The notes beneath the pieces are model-generated. The model was not told where the DNA came from. It did no database searches and was given only the letters and a program-made list of their open reading frames with translations. The position numbers and the translations under genes are program-made. Source: Mycobacterium colombiense (GTDB lineage Bacteria; Actinomycetota; Actinomycetes; Mycobacteriales; Mycobacteriaceae). From it: 64,000 bases of DNA. How positions within the stretch are numbered: the first letter of the stretch is position 1; the number at the start of each line of letters is the position of its first letter. The DNA lies in contig NZ_MBEI01000043.1 in NCBI RefSeq assembly GCF_001953985.1, positions 1 to 64,000 on the forward strand. Direction: 5' to 3'. This document shows positions 1 through 8,502 of the stretch, piece by piece.

Positions 1-2886
1 GCCGCCCACGTCGGCGGCCGCGGCGCGGGCGGCCACCTCGTCCTCGGTCAGCGGGCCCAGCAGCCGCAGCAGGTCCGCGACGCCCTCGGCGTCGCGGGCG
101 GCCCGGTCGGGCGCGAGGTGTTGAAGCTGGCGGCCGGTGGCGGCGATGATCTCGGGATCGAGCAGGTCGCGCAGCTCCACCCGGCCGAGCAGCTCGGCCA
201 GCAGCGTGCTGTCCAGCGACAGCGCGGCGGCCCGGCGCTCGGCCAGCGGGCTGTCGCCTTCGTACATGAACGCGCCGACGTAGCCGAACAGCAGCGACGC
301 CGCGAACGGCGACGGCCGCTGCGTCTCGACCTCGAGCACCCGCACCCGCCGCTGCGCGATGCCGGTCATCAGCAGGGTCAGGGCAGGGACGTCGTAGACG
401 TCCTGCAGGCACTCGCGGATGGTCTCCAGCACCACCGGGAAGTCGGGGTATTTGCGGGCCACCTCCAGCAGCTGGGCGGCGCGCTGGCGCTGCTGCCACA
501 GCGGCGAGCGGCGGCCGGGGTGCCGGCGCGGCAGCAGCAGGGCGCGGGCCGCGCACTCGCGGAACCGCGACGCGAACAGCGCCGAGCCGCCGACCTCGGC
601 GGTGACGATCGGGTCGATCTCCTCGGCATCGAAGACGAAAAGGTCGGCGCCCGGCGGGGCGTCGGTTCCCGTGTCGGACGCGAAATCGGAAATGGTGTCC
701 GGCAGTCGCACCACGACCCCGTCGTCGGAGGCGGTGGGCTTCTCGTCGATGCCGTAGCGCTCGCGCAGCCGGCGGGCCACCGCCAGCGCGAGCGGTCCGT
801 TGACCGCAAGCCCGTACGGCGAGTGCAGGATCACCCGCCAGTCGCCCAGTTCGTCGCGGAACCGCTCGACCAGCAGGGTGGTGTCGGTGGGCACCACCCC
901 GGCGGCGCTGCGCTGCTCGTCGAGCAGACCCCACAGGTTATCGGTGGCGTACGCGTCGAAACCCAGTGCGGCGCAGCGGGTGTCGAAGGCCTCGCGCTGC
1001 AGCCCGGCCAGTTCGCCGGTGAACGCGCCGAGCGCAGCGCCCAGCTCGGCCGGGCGGCCCAGGCCGTCGCCGCGCCAGAACGGCAACCGGGCCGGCTGGC
1101 CGGGCGCGGGGATGACGAGTACCCGGTCGTGGGTGATCTCGGTGATCCGCCAGCTGGTGGCGCCCAGCGAGATGACGTCGCCGGGGCGCGACTCGTAGAC
1201 CATTTCCTCTTCGAGTTCGCCTACCCGCGAAGGCTTTTCGGCTTCGGAAGCAAGGTATACGGTGAACAGCCCCCGGTCGGGGATGGCGCCGCCGGACGTC
1301 ACGGCCAGCCGCTGCGCGCCGGGGCGGGCGGTCAGGGTGCCGGTGTCGCGGTCGTACACCAACCGCGGTCGCAGCTCGGCGAATTCGGTGGACGGGTACT
1401 TGCCGCTCAACAGGTCCAGGGTGGCCTCGTACACGCTGCGCGGCAGTGTCGCGAACGGCGCGGCCCGCCGGACCGTGTCGAACCACCGGTCGGCGTCCAA
1501 CGGTTCCAGCGCCGCGGCCGCCACGGTCTGCTGCGCCAGGATGTCGAGCGGATTGGCGGGCACCCGCATGGTTTCGATCTGGCCGGTGAGCATGCGCTGC
1601 ACGCTGACCGCGCAGCCGATCAGGTCGGTGCGGTGCTTGGGGAACAGCACCCCCTGCGAGACCTCGCCCACCTGGTGGCCGGCCCGGCCGATGCGCTGCA
1701 GGCCGCTGGCCACCGACGGCGGCGCCTCCACCTGGATCACCAGATCGACGGCGCCCATGTCGATACCCAGCTCCAGGCTCGAGGTGGCGACCACCGCCTT
1801 GAGCAGCCCACGCTTGAGGTCCTCTTCGACCAGGGCGCGCTGCTCCTTGCTGACCGAACCGTGGTGGGCGCGGGCCAGTATCGGGTCGGCGCCGTAGGTT
1901 TGCCCGCTGGCCATGATGTGCGCCGGAGCGCCGCCGGCCACCTTCGGATTGGCGTCGGTGGTTAGCTCCACACCGCTGCGTTCCGCGTGAATCTCGTTGA
2001 GGCGGGCGGTAAGCCGCTCGGCGAGGCGCCGTGAATTGGCGAAGACGATGGTGGAGTTGTGCGATTCGATCAGGTCGACCAGGCGGTTCTCGACGTCCGG
2101 CCAGATGGTGTTGTTCGCCAGGTTGGCCATGTCGGGCACCGGCACCTGCACGGTGAGCTCCACCGTCTTCGCCGACGGCGGGGCCACGATGGTCGTCGGC
2201 CCCTGCCCGGACAGGAACCGGGCGAGTTCCTCGGGCGGGCGCACCGTGGCCGACAACCCGATGCGCTGGGCGGGCTTGTCCTCCCGCAGCGCGTCGAGGC
2301 GCTCCAGCGACACGGCCAGGTGCGCGCCGCGCTTGCCCGCGGCGATGGCGTGGATCTCGTCGACGATCACCGTCTGCACGCCGGCCAAGGTCTCGCGCGC
2401 GGCCGAGGTGAGCATAAGAAACAGCGACTCGGGTGTGGTGATCAGCACGTCGGGCGGGCGGTTGATCAGCTGGCGACGGGTGGCGGGCGGGGTGTCGCCG
2501 GAGCGGACCCCGACGCTGATGTCCGGGCCTGGCACGCCCTGGCGCTCGGCGATGCGGGTGAGGCCGGCCAGCGGAGTGCGCAGGTTGCGTTCGACGTCGA
2601 CGGCCAGCGCCTTGAGCGGGGAGACATAGAGCACGCGGGTGCCGGGCGGGCGCTCCGTCGACCCGGCCAGGCTGTCCAGCGCCCACAGGAACGCCGCCAG
2701 CGTCTTACCCGAGCCGGTCGGCGCGATCACCAGGGTGTTGTGGCCGTCGGCGATCGCGTTCCAGGCCTCGGCCTGGGCGGTGGTGGGGGCGTCGAACGTG
2801 CTGGTGAACCACTCGCGGGTGATCGCGCTGAACCGGCCCAACGGGTCGGAACGGCCGGGCTGCCCGGCATCGGCGCGACTGCTCAC
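1..2886 (-). CDS. lhr: Lhr-type ATP-dependent DNA helicase (C-terminus beyond window)
   Basis: This is a large superfamily 2 helicase of the Lhr family, a DNA-repair associated 3'-5' translocase. The reading frame is open from a GTG at 2886 to the window edge, giving 962 residues of a protein that is about 1500 residues in M. tuberculosis, so the C-terminal third is missing here. The Walker A motif APTGSGKT lies near 2705-2730 and the Walker B/DEIH box (VIVDEIHA) near 2350-2373. The second RecA domain follows, with the conserved QRIGRAGHQ motif VI. The downstream part holds the winged-helix and Lhr-core regions. The GTG was chosen because the protein then begins shortly before the conserved segment FSAITREWFTSTF. 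The gene lies 37 bp downstream of a TetR gene in the same direction. A 615-residue open frame on the other strand is a high-GC shadow. Confidence 0.95.
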   Translation of the reverse strand, partial: MSSRADAGQPGRSDPLGRFSAITREWFTSTFDAPTTAQAEAWNAIADGHNTLVIAPTGSGKTLAAFLWALDSLAGSTERPPGTRVLYVSPLKALAVDVERNLRTPLAGLTRIAERQGVPGPDISVGVRSGDTPPATRRQLINRPPDVLITTPESLFLMLTSAARETLAGVQTVIVDEIHAIAAGKRGAHLAVSLERLDALREDKPAQRIGLSATVRPPEELARFLSGQGPTTIVAPPSAKTVELTVQVPVPDMANLANNTIWPDVENRLVDLIESHNSTIVFANSRRLAERLTARLNEIHAERSGVELTTDANPKVAGGAPAHIMASGQTYGADPILARAHHGSVSKEQRALVEEDLKRGLLKAVVATSSLELGIDMGAVDLVIQVEAPPSVASGLQRIGRAGHQVGEVSQGVLFPKHRTDLIGCAVSVQRMLTGQIETMRVPANPLDILAQQTVAAAALEPLDADRWFDTVRRAAPFATLPRSVYEATLDLLSGKYPSTEFAELRPRLVYDRDTGTLTARPGAQRLAVTSGGAIPDRGLFTVYLASEAEKPSRVGELEEEMVYESRPGDVISLGATSWRITEITHDRVLVIPAPGQPARLPFWRGDGLGRPAELGAALGAFTGELAGLQREAFDTRCAALGFDAYATDNLWGLLDEQRSAAGVVPTDTTLLVERFRDELGDWRVILHSPYGLAVNGPLALAVARRLRERYGIDEKPTASDDGVVVRLPDTISDFASDTGTDAPPGADLFVFDAEEIDPIVTAEVGGSALFASRFRECAARALLLPRRHPGRRSPLWQQRQRAAQLLEVARKYPDFPVVLETIRECLQDVYDVPALTLLMTGIAQRRVRVLEVETQRPSPFAASLLFGYVGAFMYEGDSPLAERRAAALSLDSTLLAELLGRVELRDLLDPEIIAATGRQLQHLAPDRAARDAEGVADLLRLLGPLTEDEVAARAAAADVGG

Positions 2887-2923
2887 CTATCCATGGTGCC
2901 AACGGGCACCGACAAGTCGTCGG

Positions 2924-3595
2924 CTAGCGCGGCTCGATACGAGCGGTCGACATCGCGTGGGACAGTTCCTCGGGGATCTCGGGGACCCGTGCGATGGCGT
3001 CGAACAGGGAGTGCGCGCACGCGTCGGCGAGGCGATCGGCATTGGTGGTGGGGTCGATGATGCGCTGCCGGCACAGCTCGAAGGTGAAGGCCAGCCAGCC
3101 GTGGCAGATCACCCGGAGGTCCCGCTCGACGTCGGGTTCCAGCTTCCTCGCGGGCGTCTTGGCCACGAGGTCGGTGATCCGGCTCATGATGTGCTCGAGC
3201 TGCCGGTTCTTGGCTTCGTCATCGACGCCCAGCAGGACCGGGTCGGAACGGCCCAGGCCGACGTAGGCGGCCCACGCGGCCTCGGGGTTCTGCTCGTGGT
3301 AGGCCATGTAGGCCATCACACCGGTCCGGACCTCTTCGTACATGGTCAGGCCGGTGGCGTCGTCCATGTTGGTGTTCTCGTACAAGCGGTCGGCCTCGTC
3401 CTTGACCACCGCCGCGAAGAATGCCCGTTTGTCGGGGAAGTAGTGGTACATCAGGGCCCGCGACACCCCGGCGCGTTCCGCGATCTCATCGATGCGGACC
3501 TCGTCGTAGGGTCGCTTCCCAAAGACCTCTGCCCCTAAAGCGAGCAGCTCAGCGCGTCGATCCTCGGGGGACAAGCGCCTGCGGGCTGTCGGCAT
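2924..3595 (-). CDS. TetR-family transcriptional regulator (Rv3295 homologue)
   Basis: This encodes a 223-residue TetR regulator. The N-terminal helix-turn-helix covers about residues 12-58 and contains the typical core RIDEIAERAGVSRALMYHYF. The rest is a helical ligand-binding domain with a CHGW segment near residue 170, common in this subfamily. The ATG at 3595 sits 7 bp after a TACTAT hexamer (minus strand, 3603-3608), so a leaderless transcript is likely. The ligand and targets are unknown. It lies 46 bp downstream of pcd and upstream of lhr in the same direction, so it could control itself, lhr, or the lysine-degradation genes. H37Rv has an extra gene (Rv3294c) between these two that is absent here. 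Confidence 0.93.
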   Translation of the reverse strand: MPTARRRLSPEDRRAELLALGAEVFGKRPYDEVRIDEIAERAGVSRALMYHYFPDKRAFFAAVVKDEADRLYENTNMDDATGLTMYEEVRTGVMAYMAYHEQNPEAAWAAYVGLGRSDPVLLGVDDEAKNRQLEHIMSRITDLVAKTPARKLEPDVERDLRVICHGWLAFTFELCRQRIIDPTTNADRLADACAHSLFDAIARVPEIPEELSHAMSTARIEPR

Positions 3596-3602
3596 GTGTC
3601 AG

Positions 3603-3608
3603 ATAGTA
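3603..3608 (-). promoter_or_regulatory. Candidate -10 hexamer of leaderless TetR gene
   Basis: The minus strand reads TACTAT ending 7 bp before the ATG at 3595. This TANNNT match at this distance is the usual arrangement of mycobacterial leaderless transcripts. An AGTACT palindrome overlaps it and could be part of an autoregulatory operator. Confidence 0.5.
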
Positions 3609-3641
3609 CTCATACGACATGAGACGCCGGCCACATTGGAT

Positions 3642-5165
3642 TCATCCAAACTTCACGCCCTGGGCCAGCGGCAACTCGCCGGAATAATTGACGGTATTGG
3701 TACTTTGGCGCATGTAGGCCTTCCAGGAGTCGGTGCCGGATTCGCGTCCGCCGCCGGTTTCCTTCTCACCGCCGAACGCACCGCCGATCTCCGCGCCGGA
3801 CGTGCCGATGTTGACATTGGCGATTCCGCAGTCGGATTCGGCCAGGAACCGCTCGGCCTCCCTCAGGTCGGTGGTGAAGATCGCTGACGAAAGACCTTGC
3901 GGCACAGCATTGTTGAGTGCAATCGCATCATCCAGCTCGTCGTAGGTCAGCACGTAGAGGATGGGCGCGAACGTCTCGGCCGCCACGATGGCGGTCTGCG
4001 CGGGCATCCGCACCAGGGCCGGCGCGACGTAGTAGGAACTCGGGTGTTCGGCAACACCGGGGTGGGTTCGCCCGCCGCCGATGACCTCACCGCCGTCGGC
4101 GCGCGCCTGCTCCAGCGCGCCCACCATGTCGCGGTAGGCGGTCTCGTGGATCAGCGGTCCGACCAGGGTGCCCGGTGCGGACGGGTCGCCGATCCGGAGC
4201 TCCCCGAAGGCGGACGCGACGCGCGCGACTACCTCGTCGGCGACCGAGCGGTGCACGATCAGCCGGCGCAGGCTGGTGCAGCGTTGACCGGCGGTGCCGG
4301 CCGCGGCGAACACCACCGCCCGCACCGCGAGGTCCAGGTCGGCCGACGGCGTCACGATGGCGGCGTTGTTGCCGCCCAGTTCCAGCAGCACCCGGCCGAA
4401 ACGGGCGGCGACGCGGGGACCGACGGCCCGGCCCATCCTTACCGAACCGGTCGCCGACACCAGGGCGATGCGGGGGTCGTCCACCAGGAGCTCGCCGAGG
4501 TCGCGGTCGCCCAGCAGCAGAGAGCTCACCGCGGGCGGGGCGCCGACGCCGGCGGCGGCCCGGGCGATCAACGACTGGGTGGCCAGCGCCGTCAACGGGG
4601 TCAGCTCCGAGGGCTTCCACACCACCGGATCCCCGCACACCAGGGCCAGCGCGGCGTTCCAGGCCCAGACCGCGACCGGGAAGTTGAACGCGGTGATCAC
4701 CCCGACGACACCGAGCGGGTGCCAGGTTTCCAGCAGTCGATGGCCGGGGCGCTCCGAGGCGATGGTGCGACCGTAGAGCTGACGCGACAGGCCGACGGCG
4801 AACTGGCAGATGTCGATCATCTCCTGCACCTCGCCGGCCGCCTCGGAGGTGATCTTGCCGACCTCGATTGTCACCAGGGTGGCCAGCTCGTCCTTGTGCT
4901 CGGTCAGCAGCTCGCCGAGCCGCGCCACCAGCGCGCCGCGAGCCGGGCCCGGGGTGGCGCGCCACACCGAAAACGCTTGCGCGGCTTTGGATATCACATG
5001 GTCGGTCTGATCGGGCGTGGTGGGGGCGACGGTGAACAGCACCTCGCCGGTGATCGGTGTGCTGGCCGGCATCCCGTGGGCGTCCGGTTCACCGAGTGCG
5101 ATGTCGGCCCCCATCGCCCGCAGGGCGTCCCGCGCCCGCGCGCGTAAGTCGTCGGCTGTCGGCAT
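3642..5165 (-). CDS. pcd: Piperideine-6-carboxylate (aminoadipate semialdehyde) dehydrogenase
   Basis: This is an NAD(P)-dependent aldehyde dehydrogenase of about 507 residues, homologous to Rv3293 Pcd. It oxidises 2-aminoadipate 6-semialdehyde, made by Lat from lysine, to 2-aminoadipate. Visible family features are the substrate/NAD segment ITAFNFPVAVWAWN, the catalytic glutamate motif LELGGNNA, the catalytic cysteine in GTAGQRCTSLRR and the C-terminal EIGGAFGGEKETGGGRESG. The ATG at 5165 gives a family-typical length and has GAGGAGG about 8 bp upstream. An alternative ATG at 5222 overlaps the upstream stop as ATGA and has its own GGAGG, adding 19 acidic residues. The gene is translationally close to the HglS-like gene and forms one unit with it. 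Confidence 0.9.
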   Translation of the reverse strand: MPTADDLRARARDALRAMGADIALGEPDAHGMPASTPITGEVLFTVAPTTPDQTDHVISKAAQAFSVWRATPGPARGALVARLGELLTEHKDELATLVTIEVGKITSEAAGEVQEMIDICQFAVGLSRQLYGRTIASERPGHRLLETWHPLGVVGVITAFNFPVAVWAWNAALALVCGDPVVWKPSELTPLTALATQSLIARAAAGVGAPPAVSSLLLGDRDLGELLVDDPRIALVSATGSVRMGRAVGPRVAARFGRVLLELGGNNAAIVTPSADLDLAVRAVVFAAAGTAGQRCTSLRRLIVHRSVADEVVARVASAFGELRIGDPSAPGTLVGPLIHETAYRDMVGALEQARADGGEVIGGGRTHPGVAEHPSSYYVAPALVRMPAQTAIVAAETFAPILYVLTYDELDDAIALNNAVPQGLSSAIFTTDLREAERFLAESDCGIANVNIGTSGAEIGGAFGGEKETGGGRESGTDSWKAYMRQSTNTVNYSGELPLAQGVKFG

Positions 5166-5218
5166 GCGCCGTTCCTCCTCATCGCTTCGCTCTGCATCGT
5201 CATCGGCGGCGGGCATAG

Positions 5219-6472
5219 TCATCGCGGTGCCTCCTGGGAGAGCGCTTCGTAAAGCGGGTAGGGGTCGTAGATCTCGCGGCCGATGGACTCGGCCAGCCAC
5301 TGGGCGTCGTAGCCGGAATCGTCGACGGTGCAATGGCTTTCGATGCAGGCGGGCGAGTCCAGGTTCGACCGGAAAATGCCCGCCGCCGACGCGGGAAGGA
5401 AGTCCTCGTAGACGATCGGCGCCGACGGGTCACCGCCGCGGTAGTAGGCCAGTCCCGCGTCGGCCATCTCCGCGTCGGTGCGCGGGAAGTGGTCCGCCCA
5501 CACCGCGGCCGGGTCGGCGGCGGCCATCGCGGCGTCGTAGCGTTCCCGGCCCTTGGGGGTCAGCGCGACGCCGCGCGCCTCCACCTCGCCGAAGCGCACC
5601 CGCAGCGTTGCCTCGGTGATGCGGCCGTCGTCGCATATGAAGCGGCGCGGTTCGGCCAGGGCACGAAAAGAGGTCTGGCGCAACAGGACCGCCGGCCCGT
5701 CCGTGCGGGGCGGCCCCTGGATGGCGTCGATCATGGTGATGCTGCGCCGGGTCATCCGCCGGTACAGGTCGTCGATGTCGAGCACCCGGGGCGTTAGGTG
5801 GTTGATGTGTGTGGAGCCGACGCCCGCGATGTCGGCGGCTACCGCGGAGACGCGCGCCAATTCGTCGTACCAGGATCGCTCGATCGGCTCGCCGGACAAC
5901 GCGAAGGCCGCCACCGCCGCCGCGACGAACGGCCGCGCCTCGTCGGCATCGCAGCCACCCTCGGCGGCGATCACTCGCGCCCGGGCCGTCATCGCGGGGT
6001 CGAACAGCCGGCGCCTCGCCAGGAAGGTATCGACGCGCCGGCGCAGGTCGCGGTCGAAGTAGCGCGGGTCGCGGGTGGCCAGCATCGAGGTGAACACCCG
6101 GAACGGGTTGCGCGACAACTCGGTTGCGTCGATGGGCCGGAAGGCGGTCGACACCACCGGGACGGGTGACGCCGCGCGACGCAGGTCGTAGTAGCCCACC
6201 GGCAGCATGCCGAAGGCGGCGAAAAGGTCGGCGACGGCCGCCAATTCGGCCGGGCTGCCCACCCGGATGGCGCCGTGCCGCTCGGCGGTGACCCGCCGCA
6301 GCGAGCCGAACCGTTCGGGATCGGCATGACGCGCCGCGTAATCGGCGTTGACCCGCTCGCTGACCTCGACCAGGGTGCCGTAGGCGGGGACCTCGGCCGC
6401 GTACATCGCCGACAGGCCCGCGGCGAACTGCGCCCGAAGCTGCCAGGTTTCCAGCCATTTCGTGCGGGTCAC
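5219..6472 (-). CDS. DUF1338/HglS-like 2-oxoadipate dioxygenase/decarboxylase (Rv3292 homologue)
   Basis: This 417-residue protein belongs to the DUF1338 (YdcJ/HglS) family. The studied member HglS of Pseudomonas putida is a non-haem metal enzyme that converts 2-oxoadipate to D-2-hydroxyglutarate in lysine catabolism. The sequence shows H66 in ERHGAIRVG, His222/His225 in THINHLTPRVLDID and glutamates at about 296-298 in RFGEVEARG, which fits the His/His/Glu metal triad known for HglS. The GTG start at 6472 gives a length close to the H37Rv protein and has AGGAA upstream. The gene runs into pcd and is divergent from lrpA across only 30 bp. The context with lat and pcd supports the lysine role. 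That role is inferred from family and neighbours. Confidence 0.85.
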   Translation of the reverse strand: MTRTKWLETWQLRAQFAAGLSAMYAAEVPAYGTLVEVSERVNADYAARHADPERFGSLRRVTAERHGAIRVGSPAELAAVADLFAAFGMLPVGYYDLRRAASPVPVVSTAFRPIDATELSRNPFRVFTSMLATRDPRYFDRDLRRRVDTFLARRRLFDPAMTARARVIAAEGGCDADEARPFVAAAVAAFALSGEPIERSWYDELARVSAVAADIAGVGSTHINHLTPRVLDIDDLYRRMTRRSITMIDAIQGPPRTDGPAVLLRQTSFRALAEPRRFICDDGRITEATLRVRFGEVEARGVALTPKGRERYDAAMAAADPAAVWADHFPRTDAEMADAGLAYYRGGDPSAPIVYEDFLPASAAGIFRSNLDSPACIESHCTVDDSGYDAQWLAESIGREIYDPYPLYEALSQEAPR

Positions 6473-6490
6473 GACGGGCCGTTCCTGCGA

Positions 6491-6496
6491 TAGTCT
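6491..6496 (+). promoter_or_regulatory. Candidate -10 hexamer of leaderless lrpA
   Basis: TAGTCT ends 6 bp before the lrpA ATG at 6503. With only 30 bp between lrpA and the divergent HglS-like gene, this site falls inside a shared control region. Confidence 0.5.
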
Positions 6497-6502
6497 CCGG
6501 CC

Positions 6503-6955
6503 ATGAGTGAGACGCTCGACGAGGTCGACCGGATTCTGGTGCGCGAGCTGGTCGCCGACGGCCGCGCGACGCTGGCGGAGCTGGCCGCCAGCGCCCGGCT
6601 GTCGGTCTCGGCGGTGCAGTCCCGGGTGCGCAGGCTCGAGGCGCGCGGCGTCATCTCGGGATACGCGGCGCGCGTCGACCCGGAGGCGGTCGGACACCTG
6701 CTGTCGGCGTTCGTGGCCATCACTCCCTTGGATCCCTCTCAACCCGATGATGCGCCCGCCCGCCTCGAGCACATCGAGGAGATCGAATCGTGTCACTCGG
6801 TGGCCGGCGAGGAAAGCTACATCCTGCTGGTGCGCGTTCCGTCCGCCCGGGCGCTGGAGGACCTGCTGCAGCGGATCCGGACGACGGCGAACGTCAGGAC
6901 GCGAAGCACCATCATATTGAATACTTTTTACGCTGATAGGCAACGAATACCATAA
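6503..6955 (+). CDS. lrpA: Lrp/AsnC-family regulator of lysine metabolism
   Basis: This encodes a 150-residue Lrp/AsnC regulator (Rv3291c LrpA). The N-terminal winged helix-turn-helix spans about residues 5-60 (LDEVDRILVRELVADGRAT onward) and the C-terminal RAM effector-binding domain spans about 65-145, with the GEESYILLVRVPS segment of the ligand site. Family members form octamers that bind amino acids. It is divergent from the HglS-like gene and sits 51 bp upstream of lat, so it probably controls lysine degradation in both directions. An AT-rich dyad at its 3' end (6949-6965) is a candidate binding site. Confidence 0.95.
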   Translation: MSETLDEVDRILVRELVADGRATLAELAASARLSVSAVQSRVRRLEARGVISGYAARVDPEAVGHLLSAFVAITPLDPSQPDDAPARLEHIEEIESCHSVAGEESYILLVRVPSARALEDLLQRIRTTANVRTRSTIILNTFYADRQRIP

Positions 6956-6965
6956 AATATACGGT
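6949..6965. promoter_or_regulatory. AT-rich imperfect dyad, candidate LrpA operator
   Basis: A 17-bp imperfect dyad with ACC and GGT ends and an AT-rich centre covers the lrpA stop codon, upstream of lat; 12 of its 16 non-central positions are symmetric. The surrounding 50 bp are the most AT-rich DNA nearby. Lrp proteins favour such sites. Binding is inference only. Confidence 0.35.
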
Positions 6966-6994
6966 GAAGTCCTTATGATTCCGTAAAAATCGGC

Positions 6995-7000
6995 TACCAT
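6995..7000 (+). promoter_or_regulatory. Candidate -10 hexamer of leaderless lat
   Basis: TACCAT ends 6 bp before the GTG start of lat at 7007, which would place the transcript start at or next to the start codon. A -35-like TTATGA lies near 6973. Confidence 0.55.
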
Positions 7001-7006
7001 AGGGCC

Positions 7007-8344
7007 GTGACCGCCACCCTGGAACGCCTCACCCGCACCGAGCCCGACCGGGTCCACGAGGTGCTGGCGCGCAGCATGCTGGTCGACGGTTTCGACTTCG
7101 TGCTCGATCTGGCCCGCTCTACCGGCTCCTACCTGTACGACGCCCGCGACGGCCGGCGCTACCTGGACATGTTCACGTTCTTCGCGTCGTCGGCACTGGG
7201 CATGAACCACCCCGCGCTGGCCGATGACCAGGAGTTTCGCGCCGAGCTGGCGCAGGCCGCCCTGAACAAGCCCAGCAACTCCGACGTCTACTCGGTGGCG
7301 ATGGCCCGCTTCGTGCAGACCTTCGCCCGGGTGCTGGGCGACCCGGTCCTGCCGCACCTGTTCTTCGTCGACGGCGGCGCCCTCGCGGTGGAGAACGCGC
7401 TGAAGGTGGCGTTCGACTGGAAGAGCCGGTTCAACGAAGCGCGCGGCATCGATCCCGCGCTGGGCACCCGGGTGCTGCACCTGCACGGCGCATTCCACGG
7501 CCGCAGCGGATACACGCTGTCGCTGACCAACACCAAGCCGGTCACCGTCGCCCGTTTCCCCAAGTTCGACTGGCCCCGCATCGACGCGCCGTTCCTCCGG
7601 CCCGGGCTGGACGGCGCCGCCATGGCGGCGCTGGAGGCCGAGTCGCTGCGCCAGGCCCGTGCGGCGTTCGAGGCCCACCCGCACGACATCGCCTGCTTCG
7701 TGGCCGAGCCCATCCAGGGCGAGGGCGGCGACCGTCACTTCCGGCCGGAGTTCTTCGCGGCCATGCGTGAGTTGTGCGACGAGTACGACGCCCTATTGAT
7801 CTTCGACGAGGTGCAGACCGGCTGCGGCTTGACCGGAACGCCTTGGGCCTACCAGCAATTGGGCGTGCAACCCGACGTGGTGGCGTTCGGCAAGAAGACC
7901 CAGGTGTGCGGCATCATGGCCGGCCGCCGGGTCGACGAGGTCAGCGACAACGTGTTCGCGGTGTCCTCCCGGGTGAACTCGACGTGGGGCGGCAACCTGG
8001 TCGACATGGTGCGCGCCCGCCGCATCATGGAGGTGATCGAGGCCGACGGACTGTTCGACCGGGCCGCCGAACAAGGCGCCTACCTGCGTGCGCGCCTCGA
8101 CGAGCTCGCCGGCGAATTTCCCGGCCTGGTGCTCGACCCCCGCGGCCGCGGCCTGATGTGTGCGTTCAGCGTGCCGACCACCGCCGACCGCGACGAGCTG
8201 ATCAGCCTGCTGTGGCGCTACTCGGTGATCGTGCTGCCCTCCGGGCACGACGGCGTCCGGTTCCGTCCGGCGCTGACCGTCTCGCGCGCGGAGATCGACG
8301 CCACCCTGTGCGCCGTCCGCGCCGCTCTGCGGGCACTACGCTAG
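7007..8344 (+). CDS. lat: L-lysine 6-aminotransferase
   Basis: This 445-residue PLP enzyme is the homologue of Rv3290c Lat. It transfers the epsilon-amino group of lysine to 2-oxoglutarate, giving 2-aminoadipate semialdehyde. Class III aminotransferase features are clear: FVDGGALAVENALKVAF in the cofactor domain, D267 in LIFDEVQTG contacting the pyridine nitrogen, and K296 in AFGKKTQVCG forming the Schiff base. These positions are four lower than D271 and K300 of the M. tuberculosis enzyme. The GTG at 7007 lies directly after a -10-like hexamer. The lrpA-lat pair points away from the HglS-pcd pair; together they form the lysine degradation cluster. Lat is strongly induced in stationary and starved M. 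tuberculosis, and the SigF locus follows directly. Confidence 0.97.
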   Translation: MTATLERLTRTEPDRVHEVLARSMLVDGFDFVLDLARSTGSYLYDARDGRRYLDMFTFFASSALGMNHPALADDQEFRAELAQAALNKPSNSDVYSVAMARFVQTFARVLGDPVLPHLFFVDGGALAVENALKVAFDWKSRFNEARGIDPALGTRVLHLHGAFHGRSGYTLSLTNTKPVTVARFPKFDWPRIDAPFLRPGLDGAAMAALEAESLRQARAAFEAHPHDIACFVAEPIQGEGGDRHFRPEFFAAMRELCDEYDALLIFDEVQTGCGLTGTPWAYQQLGVQPDVVAFGKKTQVCGIMAGRRVDEVSDNVFAVSSRVNSTWGGNLVDMVRARRIMEVIEADGLFDRAAEQGAYLRARLDELAGEFPGLVLDPRGRGLMCAFSVPTTADRDELISLLWRYSVIVLPSGHDGVRFRPALTVSRAEIDATLCAVRAALRALR

Positions 8345-8367
8345 GCCTTCGACCTCACATCGATCCC

Positions 8368-8393
8368 GTTTACCGCGGTTTGCCGCGGGGTAT
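8368..8393 (+). promoter_or_regulatory. Candidate SigF promoter before Rv3289c-like gene
   Basis: GTTT at 8368-8371, a 16-bp spacer and GGGTAT at 8388-8393 fit the mycobacterial SigF consensus (GGTTT/GTTT, N15-17, GGGTA). It precedes a gene of the SigF locus by about 110 bp. Confidence 0.65.
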
Positions 8394-8502
8394 TTGATCC
8401 CGTGCGCCTTCCGCTGCTACCAGCGCGGTGATGCTGCCCGGTAACTAATGCGACGTAGCGAGCGATGAACTAAGCGCGGACCCTTGAGGGAGGTGACCAA
8501 CG

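Noticed and set aside
118..1965. 615-residue open frame on the plus strand across lhr
   Set aside because: It is antisense to clear helicase motifs, is Arg/Gly/Gln-rich in a way typical of out-of-frame GC-rich DNA, and has no recognisable domain.
5166..5222. Upstream ATG of pcd at 5222 as the main start
   Set aside because: It overlaps the upstream stop and has GGAGG, but adds an acidic 19-residue tail; GAGGAGG before the ATG at 5165 and typical enzyme length favour the shorter form. This choice is not certain.
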